DNA of 64,000 bases from Streptomyces pyxinae (GCF_024756275.1 NZ_JANUGQ010000029.1:24820-88819); one strand, 5' to 3'; numbered from the stretch's first letter, positions 24,699 to 35,134 are shown. The notes: generated by a model not told the origin, from the sequence alone. A program made the numbers and translations.

Positions 24699-25247
24699 AT
24701 GGTCACCCACGTTTCCCCCGAGGCGCCCGGCGACGAGCGCGGCGCGCTGCTGGCCTTCCTGGAGGCCCAGCGCGGCGCCCTCCGCCGTTCGGTGCACGGG
24801 CTCACCGAGGAGCGGGCCGCCTCCCGGCCCAGCGCCAGCGGGCTGTCACCCTCCGGGCTGCTCAAGCATGTCGCGGAGGTGGAGCTGGGCTGGCTGCGGA
24901 TGGCCCAGGGGCGGCCCAACGAGCGGGAGCGCACCGAGGAGACCTGGGCGGACAGCTTCCGCCTGGTGGAGGGCGAGACGATCGCCGGGACGCTGGAGTT
25001 CTGGGACGGGGTGGCCCGGGAGACCGAGGAGTTCCTGCGCTCGGTGGACAGCCTGGACGACACCTTCGCGCTGCCGCCCGCGCCCTGGTACCCGAAGGAC
25101 GAGCGGGTCTCGATGCGCTGGATGGCGCTGCATCTGCTGGAGGAGTTCGCCCGGCACGCCGGCCACGCGGACGTGGTGCGGGAGTCGCTGGACGGCAAGT
25201 CCTCGCTCGACCTGGTGGCGGACGCGAGCGGCCGGCAGGGGGACTGA
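24699..25247 (+). CDS. DinB-family (DUF664) protein
   Basis: This 182-residue four-helix protein has LLAFLEAQRGALRRSVHGLT, SPSGLLKHVAEVELGWLRMA and a late MRWMALHLLEEFARHAGHAD, giving the three histidines (LKHVAEVE, LHLLEEFARH, GHAD) that bind metal in DinB/YfiT proteins. In actinobacteria some members are thiol-dependent (mycothiol) transferases; others have no known role. ATG 24699 follows gagaggcgg; the upstream open frame overlaps the promoter region and lacks family similarity. Precise substrate unknown. Confidence 0.85.
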   Translation: MVTHVSPEAPGDERGALLAFLEAQRGALRRSVHGLTEERAASRPSASGLSPSGLLKHVAEVELGWLRMAQGRPNERERTEETWADSFRLVEGETIAGTLEFWDGVARETEEFLRSVDSLDDTFALPPAPWYPKDERVSMRWMALHLLEEFARHAGHADVVRESLDGKSSLDLVADASGRQGD

Positions 25248-25448
25248 GGCCGCACGGGTGACGGGGACACGGCCGCGCCCGCGCGTCTCCGGGGACCCGG
25301 CGCCCGGCTCCCCGCGTCCCCCGGGCCCGGCCCCCGGCCGCCCGAGCCCGGCCGCCGAGCCCGGCCCCCGGAGCCGTATCCCCGCCCGGGCCGGCCCGGC
25401 CCGCTGCGTACCCTTGCCCTGGTCAGCACTGACGAGACAGGGGTGCAC

Positions 25449-26090
25449 ATGTCGGCCATCCGGCTGCTGGTCCTCGGCGCCGTGCGGCAGCACGGGCGGG
25501 CGCACGGCTACCAGATCCGCAACGATCTGGAGTACTGGGGCGCCCACGAGTGGTCCAACGCCAAGCCGGGGTCGATCTACCACGCGCTCAAGCAGATGGC
25601 CAAGCAGGGGCTGCTGCACGCCTACGAGACCGCCCCGAGCACCGCGGGCGGACCACCGCGCACCGAGTACGAGATCACCGAGCGCGGCACCGAGGAGTTC
25701 CTGGCGCTGCTCCGCGCCGGGCTGGCCTCGCCGGACGCCGGGCCGGACTCCCTCGCCGGGGCGCTCGGCTTCATGGTGGAGCTGGAGCGCGCCGAGGTGC
25801 TGGAGCTGCTGGCCGAGCGGGTGGCGGCGCTGCGGCGGTGGCGGGACGCGGTCACCGAGTACTACACCCCGGCCGAGGGCCCCGAGCGGCTGGGCCACAT
25901 CGGCGAGATCATGAACCTCTGGGTGCACTCCGCCGACACCGGCGCCGAGTGGACCCGGGGCCTGGTCCGGCGCGTCGAGGAGGGCGCGTACACCTTCGCC
26001 GGGGAGGGGGAGCCCTTCGTCGGCGTGCTGCCCGAGGGCGAGGAGAACCCGTACGCCACCGGGGTCCGGCACCCCGGCGACGCCCGCTGA
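25449..26090 (+). CDS. PadR-family transcriptional regulator
   Basis: This 213-residue regulator has a PadR winged helix at residues about 1-85: LLVLGAVRQHGRAHGYQIRN, then WSNAKPGSIYHALKQMAKQG and TEYEITERGTEEFLALL. The C-terminal part is the long helical extension that dimerises the protein. ATG 25449 follows acaggggtgcac; GTG 25443 is the alternative. It is transcribed toward an ABC-2 exporter, with two palindromic operators between them, so it most likely represses that transporter until an inducer binds. A ccgg-rich spacer precedes it. Confidence 0.87.
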   Translation: MSAIRLLVLGAVRQHGRAHGYQIRNDLEYWGAHEWSNAKPGSIYHALKQMAKQGLLHAYETAPSTAGGPPRTEYEITERGTEEFLALLRAGLASPDAGPDSLAGALGFMVELERAEVLELLAERVAALRRWRDAVTEYYTPAEGPERLGHIGEIMNLWVHSADTGAEWTRGLVRRVEEGAYTFAGEGEPFVGVLPEGEENPYATGVRHPGDAR

Positions 26091-26157
26091 CCGGCTTCCG
26101 CCGGCCGGCCTGACGCCGGCGAGGGCGAACGCTCCGGCGCTGTGGCCCGAGCCACTG

Positions 26158-26169
26158 ATCAAGTTTGAT
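26158..26169. promoter_or_regulatory. PadR operator 1
   Basis: atcaagtttgat is a palindrome around a central gt, within tgatcaagtttgattaa, an AT-rich island between padR and the ABC exporter. It shares the TCAAgtTTGA core with operator 2 and the centres lie 48 bases apart. Confidence 0.7.
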
Positions 26170-26202
26170 TAATGGCCGGGGAAGGCTTACTCTTCCGGGC
26201 TC

Positions 26203-26220
26203 GTAGTCAAGTTTGACTAC
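26203..26220. promoter_or_regulatory. PadR operator 2
   Basis: gtagtcaagtttgactac is an 18-bp palindrome perfect except for the central gt, 40 bases before the ABC ATPase start. Position and shared core with operator 1 indicate the binding site of the adjacent PadR regulator. Confidence 0.75.
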
Positions 26221-26260
26221 AGAGCTCCCTCAGGGGGCCGGGGAGGAGCGGAGGAGAGGC

Positions 26261-27375
<1,115 letters not shown>

Positions 27376-27379
<4 letters not shown>

Positions 27380-28170
27380 GCGCGCTGACCTGGGCGGCGG
27401 CCGATTCCTGGACCATGACCCGGCGGGAGCTGGCGCACTGGGCCCGGCAGCCCGGACAGCTGATCGTCGGGCTGGTCTTCCCGGTGATGCTGCTGTTGGT
27501 GTTCGGCCATCTGATCGGCGGCGGCCGGGGCGTCGACGGCGCGTACATCGACTTCCTGGTCCCCGGCATGCTGGCCCTCACCATGGCCTTCGGGCTGGAG
27601 TCGACCATGCTCGCGGTGACCCAGGACCTCAACAAGGGCGTGATCGACCGCTTCCGGGCCATGCCGATGGCCGACGGGGCGGTCCTGGTCGGGCGGTCGG
27701 TCGCGGACATGCTCCAGTCGGCGGTGGGCCTGGCCGTGCTGCTGGCGGTCGGGTACGCGGTGGGCTGGCGGCCCGGTGGCGGGGCCGGGGCGCTCCTGGC
27801 CACCGCGGGGCTGCTGCTCCTGCTGCGTCTCGCCATGCTGTGGGTCGGCATCCAGCTCGCGATGGTGGCCGGGCGGCCGGAGCTGGTGCAGGCGGTGCAG
27901 ATCCTGGTCTGGCCGGTGGGCTTCCTCTCCAACGCGTTCGCGGCGCCCGTGTCGATGCCCGGCTGGCTGGCGGCGGCCGTGGAGTGGAACCCGGTCTCGG
28001 CCACCGCGACGGCGGTACGGGAGCTGGTCGGCTCGCCCGGGGCGGTCGCGGCGGCGGGTGACTCCTGGGCGGCCCAGCACGCCGGGGCGCTGGCGGTGGC
28101 CTGGCCGCTGCTGCTGCTCGCGGTCTTCTTCCCGCTCGCGGTGGGCCGGTTCCGGCGGCTCAGCCGCTGA
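27376..28170 (+). CDS. ABC-2 type permease (DrrB-like)
   Basis: This 264-residue membrane subunit has six predicted helices beginning LIVGLVFPVMLLLVFGHLIG, and the conserved LVPGMLALTMAFGLESTM...VIDRFRAMPMADGAVLVGRS loop of DrrB-type permeases. It forms the transmembrane channel for the ATPase encoded just before it (ATGA overlap). The last part runs VGFLSNAFAAPVSMPGWLAA, then WNPVSATATAVRELVGSPG, typical of antibiotic/lipid exporters. The substrate is unknown. Confidence 0.9.
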
Positions 28171-28250
28171 GCGGCGGCGGACCGCCGCCGGTGGGGCCGG
28201 TGCGCCCCGGCCCCGGCCCCACCGGGACCGGGGCCGGGGCGGCTGCGGGC

Positions 28251-28281
28251 TTGCACCTCACGCGGCGTGAGGCGCCAGAGT
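28251..28281 (+). promoter_or_regulatory. tip-type MerR promoter
   Basis: TTGCAC (-35, 28251-28256) and CAGAGT (-10, 28276-28281) are separated by exactly 19 bases carrying the inverted repeat CTCACGCGGCGTGAG, the extended spacing MerR activators correct by bending. The layout matches the tipA promoter as I recall it (TTGCAC, CTCACG...CGTGAGG, CAGCGT). Confidence 0.85.
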
Positions 28282-28334
28282 CGGGGGCGTACCGGAAAAC
28301 GAGCGGTACCGAGAGAAGAAGGGAGCGGGAAGCC

Positions 28335-29096
28335 ATGGGCTGGTCCGTGGGACAGGTCGCGGGTTTCGCCGGGGTGACGGTGCGCACGCTGCACCACTAC
28401 GACGAGATCGGGCTGCTCTCCCCGAGCGGCCGCAGCCACGCGGGGCACCGGCGGTACGACGACGCCGACCTCGACCGGTTGCAGCAGATCCTGTTCTACC
28501 GGCGGCTCGGCTTCCCGCTCGACGAGGTCGCGGCCCTGCTGGACGACCCCGGCGCGGACCCGAGGGAGCACCTGCGCAGGCAGCACTCCCTCCTGACCGC
28601 GCGGATCGGGGAGCTCCAGCGGATGGCCGAGGCCGTCGAGCACGCCATGGAGGCGAAGAGCATGGGCATCACCCTGACCCCCGAGGAGCGGTTCGAGGTC
28701 TTCGGGGAGCACGACCCGGAGCAGTACGCCGAGGAGACCGAGCGGCGCTGGGGGAACACCGAGGCGTACGCCGAGTCCCAGCGCCGGACGGCCGGCTACA
28801 CCAAGGCCGACTGGCAGCGCCACCGCGACGAGTCGGAGGACTGGTACGCCCGCTACACGGCGCTGCTGGCCGAGGGCGAGCCCCCGGCCGGCGAGCGGGC
28901 GACGGAGCTGGCGGAGGAGCACCGCCGCCGGATCACCGACTGGTTCCACGACTGCCCGCACGCGATGCACCGGTGCCTGGGCGAGATGTATGTGACCGAC
29001 GAGCGCTTCCGCCGGCACTTCGAGGAGCGGGCGCCCGGCTTCGCGGAGCACCTGCGCGCGGCGATCGACGCCAACGCGGCCCGGTACGGCGCCTGA
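28335..29096 (+). CDS. tipA: TipAL/TipAS-type thiopeptide-induced MerR regulator
   Basis: This 253-residue protein has a MerR helix-turn-helix (GWSVGQVAGFAGVTVRTLHH, then YDEIGLLSPSGRSHAGHRRY), a coiled coil (about 75-108) and a TipAS drug-binding domain (about 110-253). Cys207 and Cys214 fall in HDCPHAMHRCLGEMYV, the same positions as the thiopeptide-binding cysteines of TipAL, which has the same length. Met110 (MGITLTPEERFEVFG) is preceded by ggagg, so an internal start gives the 144-residue TipAS. The protein activates its own promoter when thiostrepton-like peptides bind. ATG 28335 follows gggagcggga. Confidence 0.95.
   Translation: MGWSVGQVAGFAGVTVRTLHHYDEIGLLSPSGRSHAGHRRYDDADLDRLQQILFYRRLGFPLDEVAALLDDPGADPREHLRRQHSLLTARIGELQRMAEAVEHAMEAKSMGITLTPEERFEVFGEHDPEQYAEETERRWGNTEAYAESQRRTAGYTKADWQRHRDESEDWYARYTALLAEGEPPAGERATELAEEHRRRITDWFHDCPHAMHRCLGEMYVTDERFRRHFEERAPGFAEHLRAAIDANAARYGA
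28649..28664 (+). promoter_or_regulatory. Internal ribosome site and start for TipAS
   Basis: ggagg at 28649-28653 is eight bases before the in-frame ATG at 28662 (codon 110). Translation from here yields the DNA-binding-free TipAS, the abundant drug-sequestering form in known tipA systems. Confidence 0.8.
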
Positions 29097-29331
29097 CCTG
29101 CCGGAACGGGGCCGGCCCCGCGCCCATGGGCCCGGACCGGTCCCGCTCCGGGGCCCTTCCGGGCTCGTTCCGGAGCCGTTCCGGGCTCGCTCCGGGTCCG
29201 TTCCGGCGGAAGGTGTGGAGGCCGGACGGAGGGGCGGTGAGGGGCGCTGGAACCCGGGCGTCCGGCGTGGCGTTGATAGCTTTGGGCTGCCGTCCTCTCC
29301 GCCCCACCCAACCTCTGGAGCTTCCGAACCC

Positions 29332-30321
29332 GTGAATACGCTCGCGCTCGGACCGAGCTGGCTGGATCCGGACTATCTGATCCAGACCTTCGGCCTCATC
29401 GGTGTCCTGGTCATCGTCTTCGCGGAATCGGGCCTGCTCATCGGGTTCTTCCTGCCCGGGGACGCGCTGCTCTTCACCACCGGTCTGCTGGTCGCCACCG
29501 ACAAGCTGAACCACCCGCTGTGGCTGGTCTGCACCCTGATCGTGGTGGCCGCCGTCGTCGGTGACCAGGTGGGCTATCTCTTCGGCCGCAAGGTCGGCCC
29601 GGCGCTCTTCAAGCGCCCGGACTCCCGCCTCTTCAAGCAGGAGAACGTCGAGAAGGCGCACGAGTTCTTCGAGAAGCACGGCCCGAAGTCGCTGATCCTG
29701 GCGCGGTTCGTGCCGATCGTGCGGACCTTCACGCCGATCATCGCGGGCGTCAGCCGGATGAACTACCGCTCGTTCATCGTCTTCAACGTGATCGGCGGAC
29801 TGATCTGGGGCGTCGGGGTGACCGTGCTGGGCGCCTCGCTCGGCAAGGTCGAGTTCGTGCACAAGAACATCGAGCTGATCCTCATCCTGATCGTGCTGAT
29901 CTCGGTGGTGCCGATCGTGATCGAGTACCTGCGCGCCCGCTCCCAGGGCAAGAAGGCGGCCGGTGCCGACTCCGACGACTCCCGGCGCGGCCCGGCCGAC
30001 ACCGCCCCGCTCCCGCAGGCCTTCCACCCGTCCGAGGACGGGTACCCGTCCCACGAGGACGCGTACCCGTCCCCGGACTCGTACCAGCCCCAGCCGGGCC
30101 CGTACCGGGCCGACCAGGACCCGTACCAGGGCCAGGAGCCGTACCGGGCCCAGCAGGACCCGTACCAGCGGTCCCCCCAGGGCGGCCAGTACCCGTACCA
30201 GCCCCGGCAGGACGCGTACCAGCAGCCGCAGGACCCGTACCAGCAGTCCCAGCCGCAGCAGCAGCCGTATCAGCAGGAGCAGCCGCAGAACCCGCAGCGC
30301 GGCCGGCACGCCAAGCGCTGA
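29332..30321 (+). CDS. DedA-family membrane protein with DPYQ-repeat tail
   Basis: This 329-residue DedA/SNARE-associated membrane protein has VIVFAESGLLIGFFLPGDAL, then KHGPKSLILARFVPIVRTFT and PIIAGVSRMNYRSFIVFNVI, the conserved re-entrant loop motifs (E-GLxxxFxPGD, FxPxxR). DedA proteins flip or transport phospholipid-type lipids (undecaprenyl phosphate, PE). The last 90 residues are a Gln/Pro/Tyr-rich tail of DPYQ/DAYQ repeats, cytosolic and disordered. GTG 29332 gives the typical NTLALGPSW-DLxQTF start; longer frames upstream are compositional. It is followed by the convergent ThrE gene. Confidence 0.9.
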   Translation: MNTLALGPSWLDPDYLIQTFGLIGVLVIVFAESGLLIGFFLPGDALLFTTGLLVATDKLNHPLWLVCTLIVVAAVVGDQVGYLFGRKVGPALFKRPDSRLFKQENVEKAHEFFEKHGPKSLILARFVPIVRTFTPIIAGVSRMNYRSFIVFNVIGGLIWGVGVTVLGASLGKVEFVHKNIELILILIVLISVVPIVIEYLRARSQGKKAAGADSDDSRRGPADTAPLPQAFHPSEDGYPSHEDAYPSPDSYQPQPGPYRADQDPYQGQEPYRAQQDPYQRSPQGGQYPYQPRQDAYQQPQDPYQQSQPQQQPYQQEQPQNPQRGRHAKR

Positions 30322-30364
30322 GCCCGGCTCCGCCGGGCCCGGCGGAGCAGGCCGAGGCGGAGCC

Positions 30365-32044
30365 TCAGAAGCCGCGCGTCCGCTTGGCCGCGCGGCGGGC
30401 GCTGGCCTTGGCCGGGGCCAGCATGAACATCCGGGCCATCTCACCGCCCAGGTTCACCCCGATCGCGATGGCCAGCGCCAGGGCCGCCGCCCGGGCGAGC
30501 GAGCTGAGCCCGTCGTTGAGGTTGTTCTGCGCGATGTTCAGCACCCCGAGATAGGTGGCGCTACCGGGCAGCAGCGGGCCGATCGCGGCGGTCACGTACG
30601 GCAGTGACGAGGTGTGCTGGTACCGGGCCATCAGCTGTCCGAAGAGGCCCACCAGACCGGCCGCGGCGGCCGTCGCCAGCTCCCGGGAGCCATTGGCGGT
30701 CACGGCGATCGCGGCGTACGTCACCCAGGCCACCCCGCCGCTGAAGGCCACGAAGAGCACGGTGGATCGTTCCTGCTGGAGCAGGACCGCGAAGGCCGCC
30801 GCCAGCACCATGGCGGCCACTATCTGGACGACCGGCCGCTCCTCGGCCTGGAGGGCGGCCTCCGGGCTGAGCTTGGCGCCCAGCTGCACCCCCACGTAGA
30901 GCGCGCTGAGCACGCCGACCACGATGCCGACGAAGAAGTATCCGACCTCCAGCAGCCGCGCCGCCGCGGTGATGTAGAAGCCGGTCAGTCCGTCCTGCAC
31001 GGCGGCCACCAGCACCCGCCCCGGGATCAGCGCGAACAGCCCACCGGTGATCACCGCCGAGGGCTTCAGCCCGGCGTGCAGCAGACTCACCGTCACGCCC
31101 AGCGCGGCGGGCGGCACCGCCGCCACCGCGAACTGGTAGAACTCCGGCAGTCCGCGCCCGGCGCAGAGCCAGGCCAGCCGGTCGCCCAGCATCGCGCCCG
31201 CCGCCGTGATCAGGAAGACCGCGAGTCCGCCGCCGAGCAGCATCGAGGCCGCGCCCGCCAGCAGTCCGGCGGCGACCGTGAGCACCCAGCCGGGGTAGGG
31301 ATGGCGGTTCCGCCGTATCTCCGCCAGCCGCCGGTACGCCTCCTCCAGGGTGGTCTCGGAGCCCTCCGCGTTGATGTCCGCGACCAGCGCGTAGACCGCG
31401 GAGAGCCGGGTGTAGTCGGTGCCCCGGCGGCGTACCGTCCGGTTCGCCGTCACCGGGTCGTCCACCAGCGAGGGCTGATACGTGATCGAGAGCAGGGTGA
31501 AGGTGACCGTCGGCTCGCAGCGGTCCAGCCCGTAGGAGCGGCAGATCGCGAACATCGCCGCCTCGACGTCCTCCGCGCCCTCGCCCCCGGCCAGCAGCAG
31601 TTCGCCGATCCGGAGGGTCAGGTCGAGCACGCGCGGCACGGCGGGACCGGATTCGTCCTGTCGCTGCACCGCCTCCGGCACCGGCCGTTCGCTCACCGGT
31701 ATCCGCAGCATGGTGCGCATCCGGTCCTGCCAGGGCGCGTCCCGGGGGAGGGTGAGCGCCGGGAAGCCGTGGGCCGGGGTGAAGGCGGGCGGGGAGTGCT
31801 GCGCGCTGTACGTGGAGGGCCGCGCGAACGCCGATCCCTCGGGCTCGGCGGCCGGGGCCTCCGGCGCCTGCCCCAGACCGGCCGGGAAGGCGAACTCCGA
31901 GGTGGGCTGGTCGAGATCGGGAAGCGGCGGCTGCTCCACCCCGGCCGGCGGGGTGAACGCGCTGCGCCCCTCGTCCGCCTGCGGCTTCCGGTCCTCCACG
32001 GCCTCCGGCTGCTCAGCCACCACGGTGTTCGTCCTCACTCCCAT
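30365..32044 (-). CDS. Threonine/serine exporter-family protein (ThrE-like)
   Basis: This 559-residue ThrE-family protein has a cytosolic N-terminal DUF1212-like domain (LRIGELLLAGGEGAEDVEAA, then FTLLSITYQPS), followed by about ten membrane helices including GWVLTVAAGLLAGAASMLLG and a last set ending ALALAIAIGVNLGGEMARMF. Family members export threonine/serine or related metabolites. The first 100 residues are Pro/Ala-rich and unstructured. The start at ATG 32044 is uncertain; GTG 32038 is close by. Convergent with DedA. Confidence 0.88.
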   Translation of the reverse strand: MGVRTNTVVAEQPEAVEDRKPQADEGRSAFTPPAGVEQPPLPDLDQPTSEFAFPAGLGQAPEAPAAEPEGSAFARPSTYSAQHSPPAFTPAHGFPALTLPRDAPWQDRMRTMLRIPVSERPVPEAVQRQDESGPAVPRVLDLTLRIGELLLAGGEGAEDVEAAMFAICRSYGLDRCEPTVTFTLLSITYQPSLVDDPVTANRTVRRRGTDYTRLSAVYALVADINAEGSETTLEEAYRRLAEIRRNRHPYPGWVLTVAAGLLAGAASMLLGGGLAVFLITAAGAMLGDRLAWLCAGRGLPEFYQFAVAAVPPAALGVTVSLLHAGLKPSAVITGGLFALIPGRVLVAAVQDGLTGFYITAAARLLEVGYFFVGIVVGVLSALYVGVQLGAKLSPEAALQAEERPVVQIVAAMVLAAAFAVLLQQERSTVLFVAFSGGVAWVTYAAIAVTANGSRELATAAAAGLVGLFGQLMARYQHTSSLPYVTAAIGPLLPGSATYLGVLNIAQNNLNDGLSSLARAAALALAIAIGVNLGGEMARMFMLAPAKASARRAAKRTRGF

Positions 32045-32698
32045 CCGACCCGTGTGCCCAGTATGGGCATGCCCAAGAGAGCGGCGCGCACGGGCCCGGG
32101 TGAGCGGAACCGGGCCGTCCGGTGAACGGCCGGGCAGGCCCGCGCGGATGGCCGGCCCAGGTCACCGCCGCCACCCGGCCCGCCGGCCCTGGTCCGCTCA
32201 CGACGGCGGGCCCGGCCACGGGCACGAGCGCGGCCACCGACGGCGGACACGACCACCGACGGCCACCACGGCGGCGGGCGGCAGGGCACGAGCGCGGCCA
32301 CAGCCTCGCGGCGGTGCACGACAAAGGGACGGCCGGCCCGGACGCCATGGGCGCGGCCTCGGGCGGCAGGGCGCGAGCGCGATCACGGCGACGGGTGGCG
32401 GGGCGTGAGCGCGGCCCCGGACGGTCGGCCCGACAGCGGGCCCGCCCACGGGCACGAGTGCGGCCACCGGCCACCGACGGCGGCCACGGCGACGGACGGC
32501 GAGCACGAGCACGGTCAGCGCCGGCGGGCACGGGCGCGGCCCCGGCCGACCCGGGCGCGGACACGGCGACGGGCGGTGCTCCCCGAGGGAAGACACCGCC
32601 CGTACGGCGATCAGGTGATCAGGTGATCAGCGGCGAGCGCTCGGCGCCCGCGACCGGCCCCGGCGCAGCAGCCGGCGCGCCCGGTGAGCGGGGTGCGC
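32045..32698. repeat. Intergenic repeats with gggcacgagcgcggccac units
   Basis: This 654-base spacer has no credible gene. Diverged copies of gggcacgagcgcggccac recur about six times between 32210 and 32470 with inverted arms. Just before the ppa end, gatcaggt is repeated three times (32609-32630). Frames through the block are Arg/Ala/Gly-rich without ribosome sites. Confidence 0.65.
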
Positions 32699-33193
32699 TC
32701 AGTGCGCGCCGCCCTGCGCCTCCAGGCGCTTGTAGGAGGCCTCGATCTCGGCCTCGGCCTCGGTGCGGCCCACCCAGTTGGCCCCCTCGACCGACTTGCC
32801 GGGCTCCAGGTCCTTGTAGACCTCGAAGAAGTGCTGGATCTCCAGGCGGTCGAACTCCGAGACGTGGTGGATGTCCCGCAGGTGCTCCACGCGCGGGTCG
32901 GAGGCCGGCACGCAGAGCAGCTTGTCGTCGCCGCCCGCCTCGTCGGTCATCCGGAACATGCCGATCGCGCGGCACTTGATCAGGCAACCGGGGAAGGTCG
33001 GCTCGTCCAGGAGAACGAGGGCGTCCAGCGGGTCGCCGTCCTCGCCCAGGGTGTTCTCCACGAAGCCGTAGTCGGCCGGGTAGCTGGTCGAGGTGAAGAG
33101 GCGGCGGTCCAGCCGGATGCGGCCGGTCTCGTGGTCCACCTCGTACTTGTTCCGCGAACCCTTCGGGATCTCGATGGTGACGTCGAACTCCAC
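32699..33193 (-). CDS. ppa: Inorganic pyrophosphatase
   Basis: This 164-residue family I pyrophosphatase splits PPi to drive biosynthesis. It has FDVTIEIPKGSRNKYEVDHE at the start, ADYGFVENTLGEDGDPLDAL with the metal Asp residues, and KDLEPGKSVEGANWVGRTEA at the C-terminus. I chose GTG 33193 (VEFDVTIEIP), because ggaggagccaccc lies directly upstream; the longer frame to 33217 adds MLILEEPP with no ribosome site. It is the usual bacterial length. Divergent from dacB, so the region between holds both promoters. Confidence 0.97.
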   Translation of the reverse strand: MEFDVTIEIPKGSRNKYEVDHETGRIRLDRRLFTSTSYPADYGFVENTLGEDGDPLDALVLLDEPTFPGCLIKCRAIGMFRMTDEAGGDDKLLCVPASDPRVEHLRDIHHVSEFDRLEIQHFFEVYKDLEPGKSVEGANWVGRTEAEAEIEASYKRLEAQGGAH

Positions 33194-33363
33194 GGGTGGC
33201 TCCTCCAAGATCAACACAACTGTCGGTGAAATACGTCGGGTGACACTGCGCCCCCAGCAGGATCGGACCGCCGTACTTCACCGGGGGTGCCGAGCTCAAG
33301 GCACAACTCAGTGGTTAAGTGTCCCTCACGCCACCATGTGCACGCGAAAGGGGCTGGTCAGCC

Positions 33364-34965
33364 GTGCTGGAGCCGAAGGCAGTACAGCTTGTCGCGGGCT
33401 CCGCCGTGCTCGGTCTGCTCCTGGCCACCGGTGCCGCCGCCCTCGCCGGCCCGTGGGACTCGGGCCAGCGTACGGCCGAGCGGGTCAGAGCAAGCGCCCG
33501 GCCCGTCACGGGTGGCGCAGATCACGGCCCGGGCGCCCCGGGGAGCGGCCCCGGTGACCGTACGGACGGGGCCTCCGGCGACCGTACGGACGGAGCCTCC
33601 GGCGACCGCGAGGACGGGGCCTCCGGCGACCGTCGGCCGGGCCCCGCCGCGGTCCCGTCCCCGGCGCCCAGCGCCGCCGCCGTGCTCGCCGCCCTCAGAC
33701 CCGCCCCGGCCGCGCCGTCCGGGAAGCCGGAGCCCGGGACCTCCGGGCGGACCCCGGCCCCGGGGGAGCGGCCGGCCGCCGGGAAGCCCCCGGCCGGGCT
33801 CGCCGCCCTGCTCGACCCGCTGCTGGCCGATCCGGCGCTCGGCCCCCGGCACACCGCCGTGGTGGTGGACGCCGTCACCGGCAAGGAGCTGTACGGCAAG
33901 GGCGCGGCCGATCCGATGACACCCGCCTCCACGGCCAAGCTGGCCACCGCCGCCGCCGCGCTCGGCGCCCTGGGCCCGGACCACCGCATTCCGACCACCG
34001 TGGTGGCCGCCCCGGACGGCCGGAGCGTCACCCTGGTGGGCGGCGGCGACCCGACCCTGGACCGGCCGCGGCTCACCGCGCTGGCCCGGGACACCGCCCG
34101 GGCCCTGCGCGCCCGGAAGATCACCGGCGTCCGGCTCTCCTACGACACCTCCCGCTACCGGGGTCCCGAGCGCCACCCGATCGGCCCCAACGAGAACCTC
34201 GCCCCGATCAGCCCGCTGATGACCGACGAGGGCCGGCTCGACGGCTCGGCCGCCGGTCCGGCCCCCCGTTCGGACGATCCGGCCGGGGACACCGCCCGGA
34301 GCTTCGCCGCGCTGCTCACCGAGGCGGGCGTCCGCACCGAGGGTCCGCCCGCCCATGCCGGGGCCCCGCGCCGCGCCACCACCCTGGCGTCCACCCTCTC
34401 GGCGCCGCTCTCCGCGCTGGTCGAGCGCGCCCTGACGGAGAGCGACAACGACCTGGCCGAGGCGCTGGCCCGGGCGACCGTGCTGGCCGCCGGCCGGCCG
34501 GCCGCCCTCACCGCCACCGACGCGGCGGTACGCGGCCGGCTCGCCGGGCTGGGGCTGCCGCTGGCCGGCACCCGGTTCGGGGACGGCAGCGGGCTCGACC
34601 GGGGCGACCGGGTCTCCGCCCGGCTGCTCGCCGGCCTGCTCGCCCGGGCCGCCGACCCCCGCCACCCGGAGCTGCGCCCGATCCTCACCGGACTGCCCGT
34701 CGGCGGCTTCACCGGCACTCTGAAGGATCGTTACTCCTCCCCGGCGGCGGGCGCCGGTCTGATCCGCGCCAAGACCGGGACGCTCACCGGGGTGAACGCC
34801 CTGGCGGGCACCGTCGTCGGGGCCGGCGGCCGGCTGCTGGCCTTCGCCTTCCTGGCCGACGGGACCGATTCCCCGGACGCCGCCCAGGCCGCCCTGGACC
34901 GGCTGGCCGCCGCCCTGGCCCCGGCCGCCGCGTCCGCTCCCTCGCCCCCGGCCGCGTCGGACTGA
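33364..34965 (+). CDS. dacB: D-alanyl-D-alanine carboxypeptidase/endopeptidase (PBP4)
   Basis: This 533-residue peptidase S13 enzyme trims peptidoglycan stem peptides outside the membrane. It has an N-terminal membrane/signal segment (LVAGSAVLGLLLATGAAALA), catalytic STAK at about 189-192, SDN at about 360-362 and KTG (AKTGTLTG) at about 470-472, the three PBP motifs. Between signal and domain is a linker of repeated GDRTDGAS units (24-bp DNA repeats near 33550-33630) plus Pro/Ala-rich sequence. GTG 33364 lies after ggggctggtcagcc. The order ppa, dacB, metalloprotease, tilS, hpt is a conserved Streptomyces arrangement, as I recall. Confidence 0.95.
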   Translation: MLEPKAVQLVAGSAVLGLLLATGAAALAGPWDSGQRTAERVRASARPVTGGADHGPGAPGSGPGDRTDGASGDRTDGASGDREDGASGDRRPGPAAVPSPAPSAAAVLAALRPAPAAPSGKPEPGTSGRTPAPGERPAAGKPPAGLAALLDPLLADPALGPRHTAVVVDAVTGKELYGKGAADPMTPASTAKLATAAAALGALGPDHRIPTTVVAAPDGRSVTLVGGGDPTLDRPRLTALARDTARALRARKITGVRLSYDTSRYRGPERHPIGPNENLAPISPLMTDEGRLDGSAAGPAPRSDDPAGDTARSFAALLTEAGVRTEGPPAHAGAPRRATTLASTLSAPLSALVERALTESDNDLAEALARATVLAAGRPAALTATDAAVRGRLAGLGLPLAGTRFGDGSGLDRGDRVSARLLAGLLARAADPRHPELRPILTGLPVGGFTGTLKDRYSSPAAGAGLIRAKTGTLTGVNALAGTVVGAGGRLLAFAFLADGTDSPDAAQAALDRLAAALAPAAASAPSPPAASD

Positions 34966-35134
34966 CCGGTACGCCCGCCCGGGGCGTGGTGCCTCCGCCC
35001 AGGGGCCGGTACGCCCGCCCGGGGCCGGCCTCCGGGGCCGTACGCCCGTCCCGGACTCCATGCCCCGGCGCCGTACGCCCGTCCCGGGGTAGTACCCCTC
35101 ACCCGATCCGGGCGTCAGCACGTACGGTTGACGC

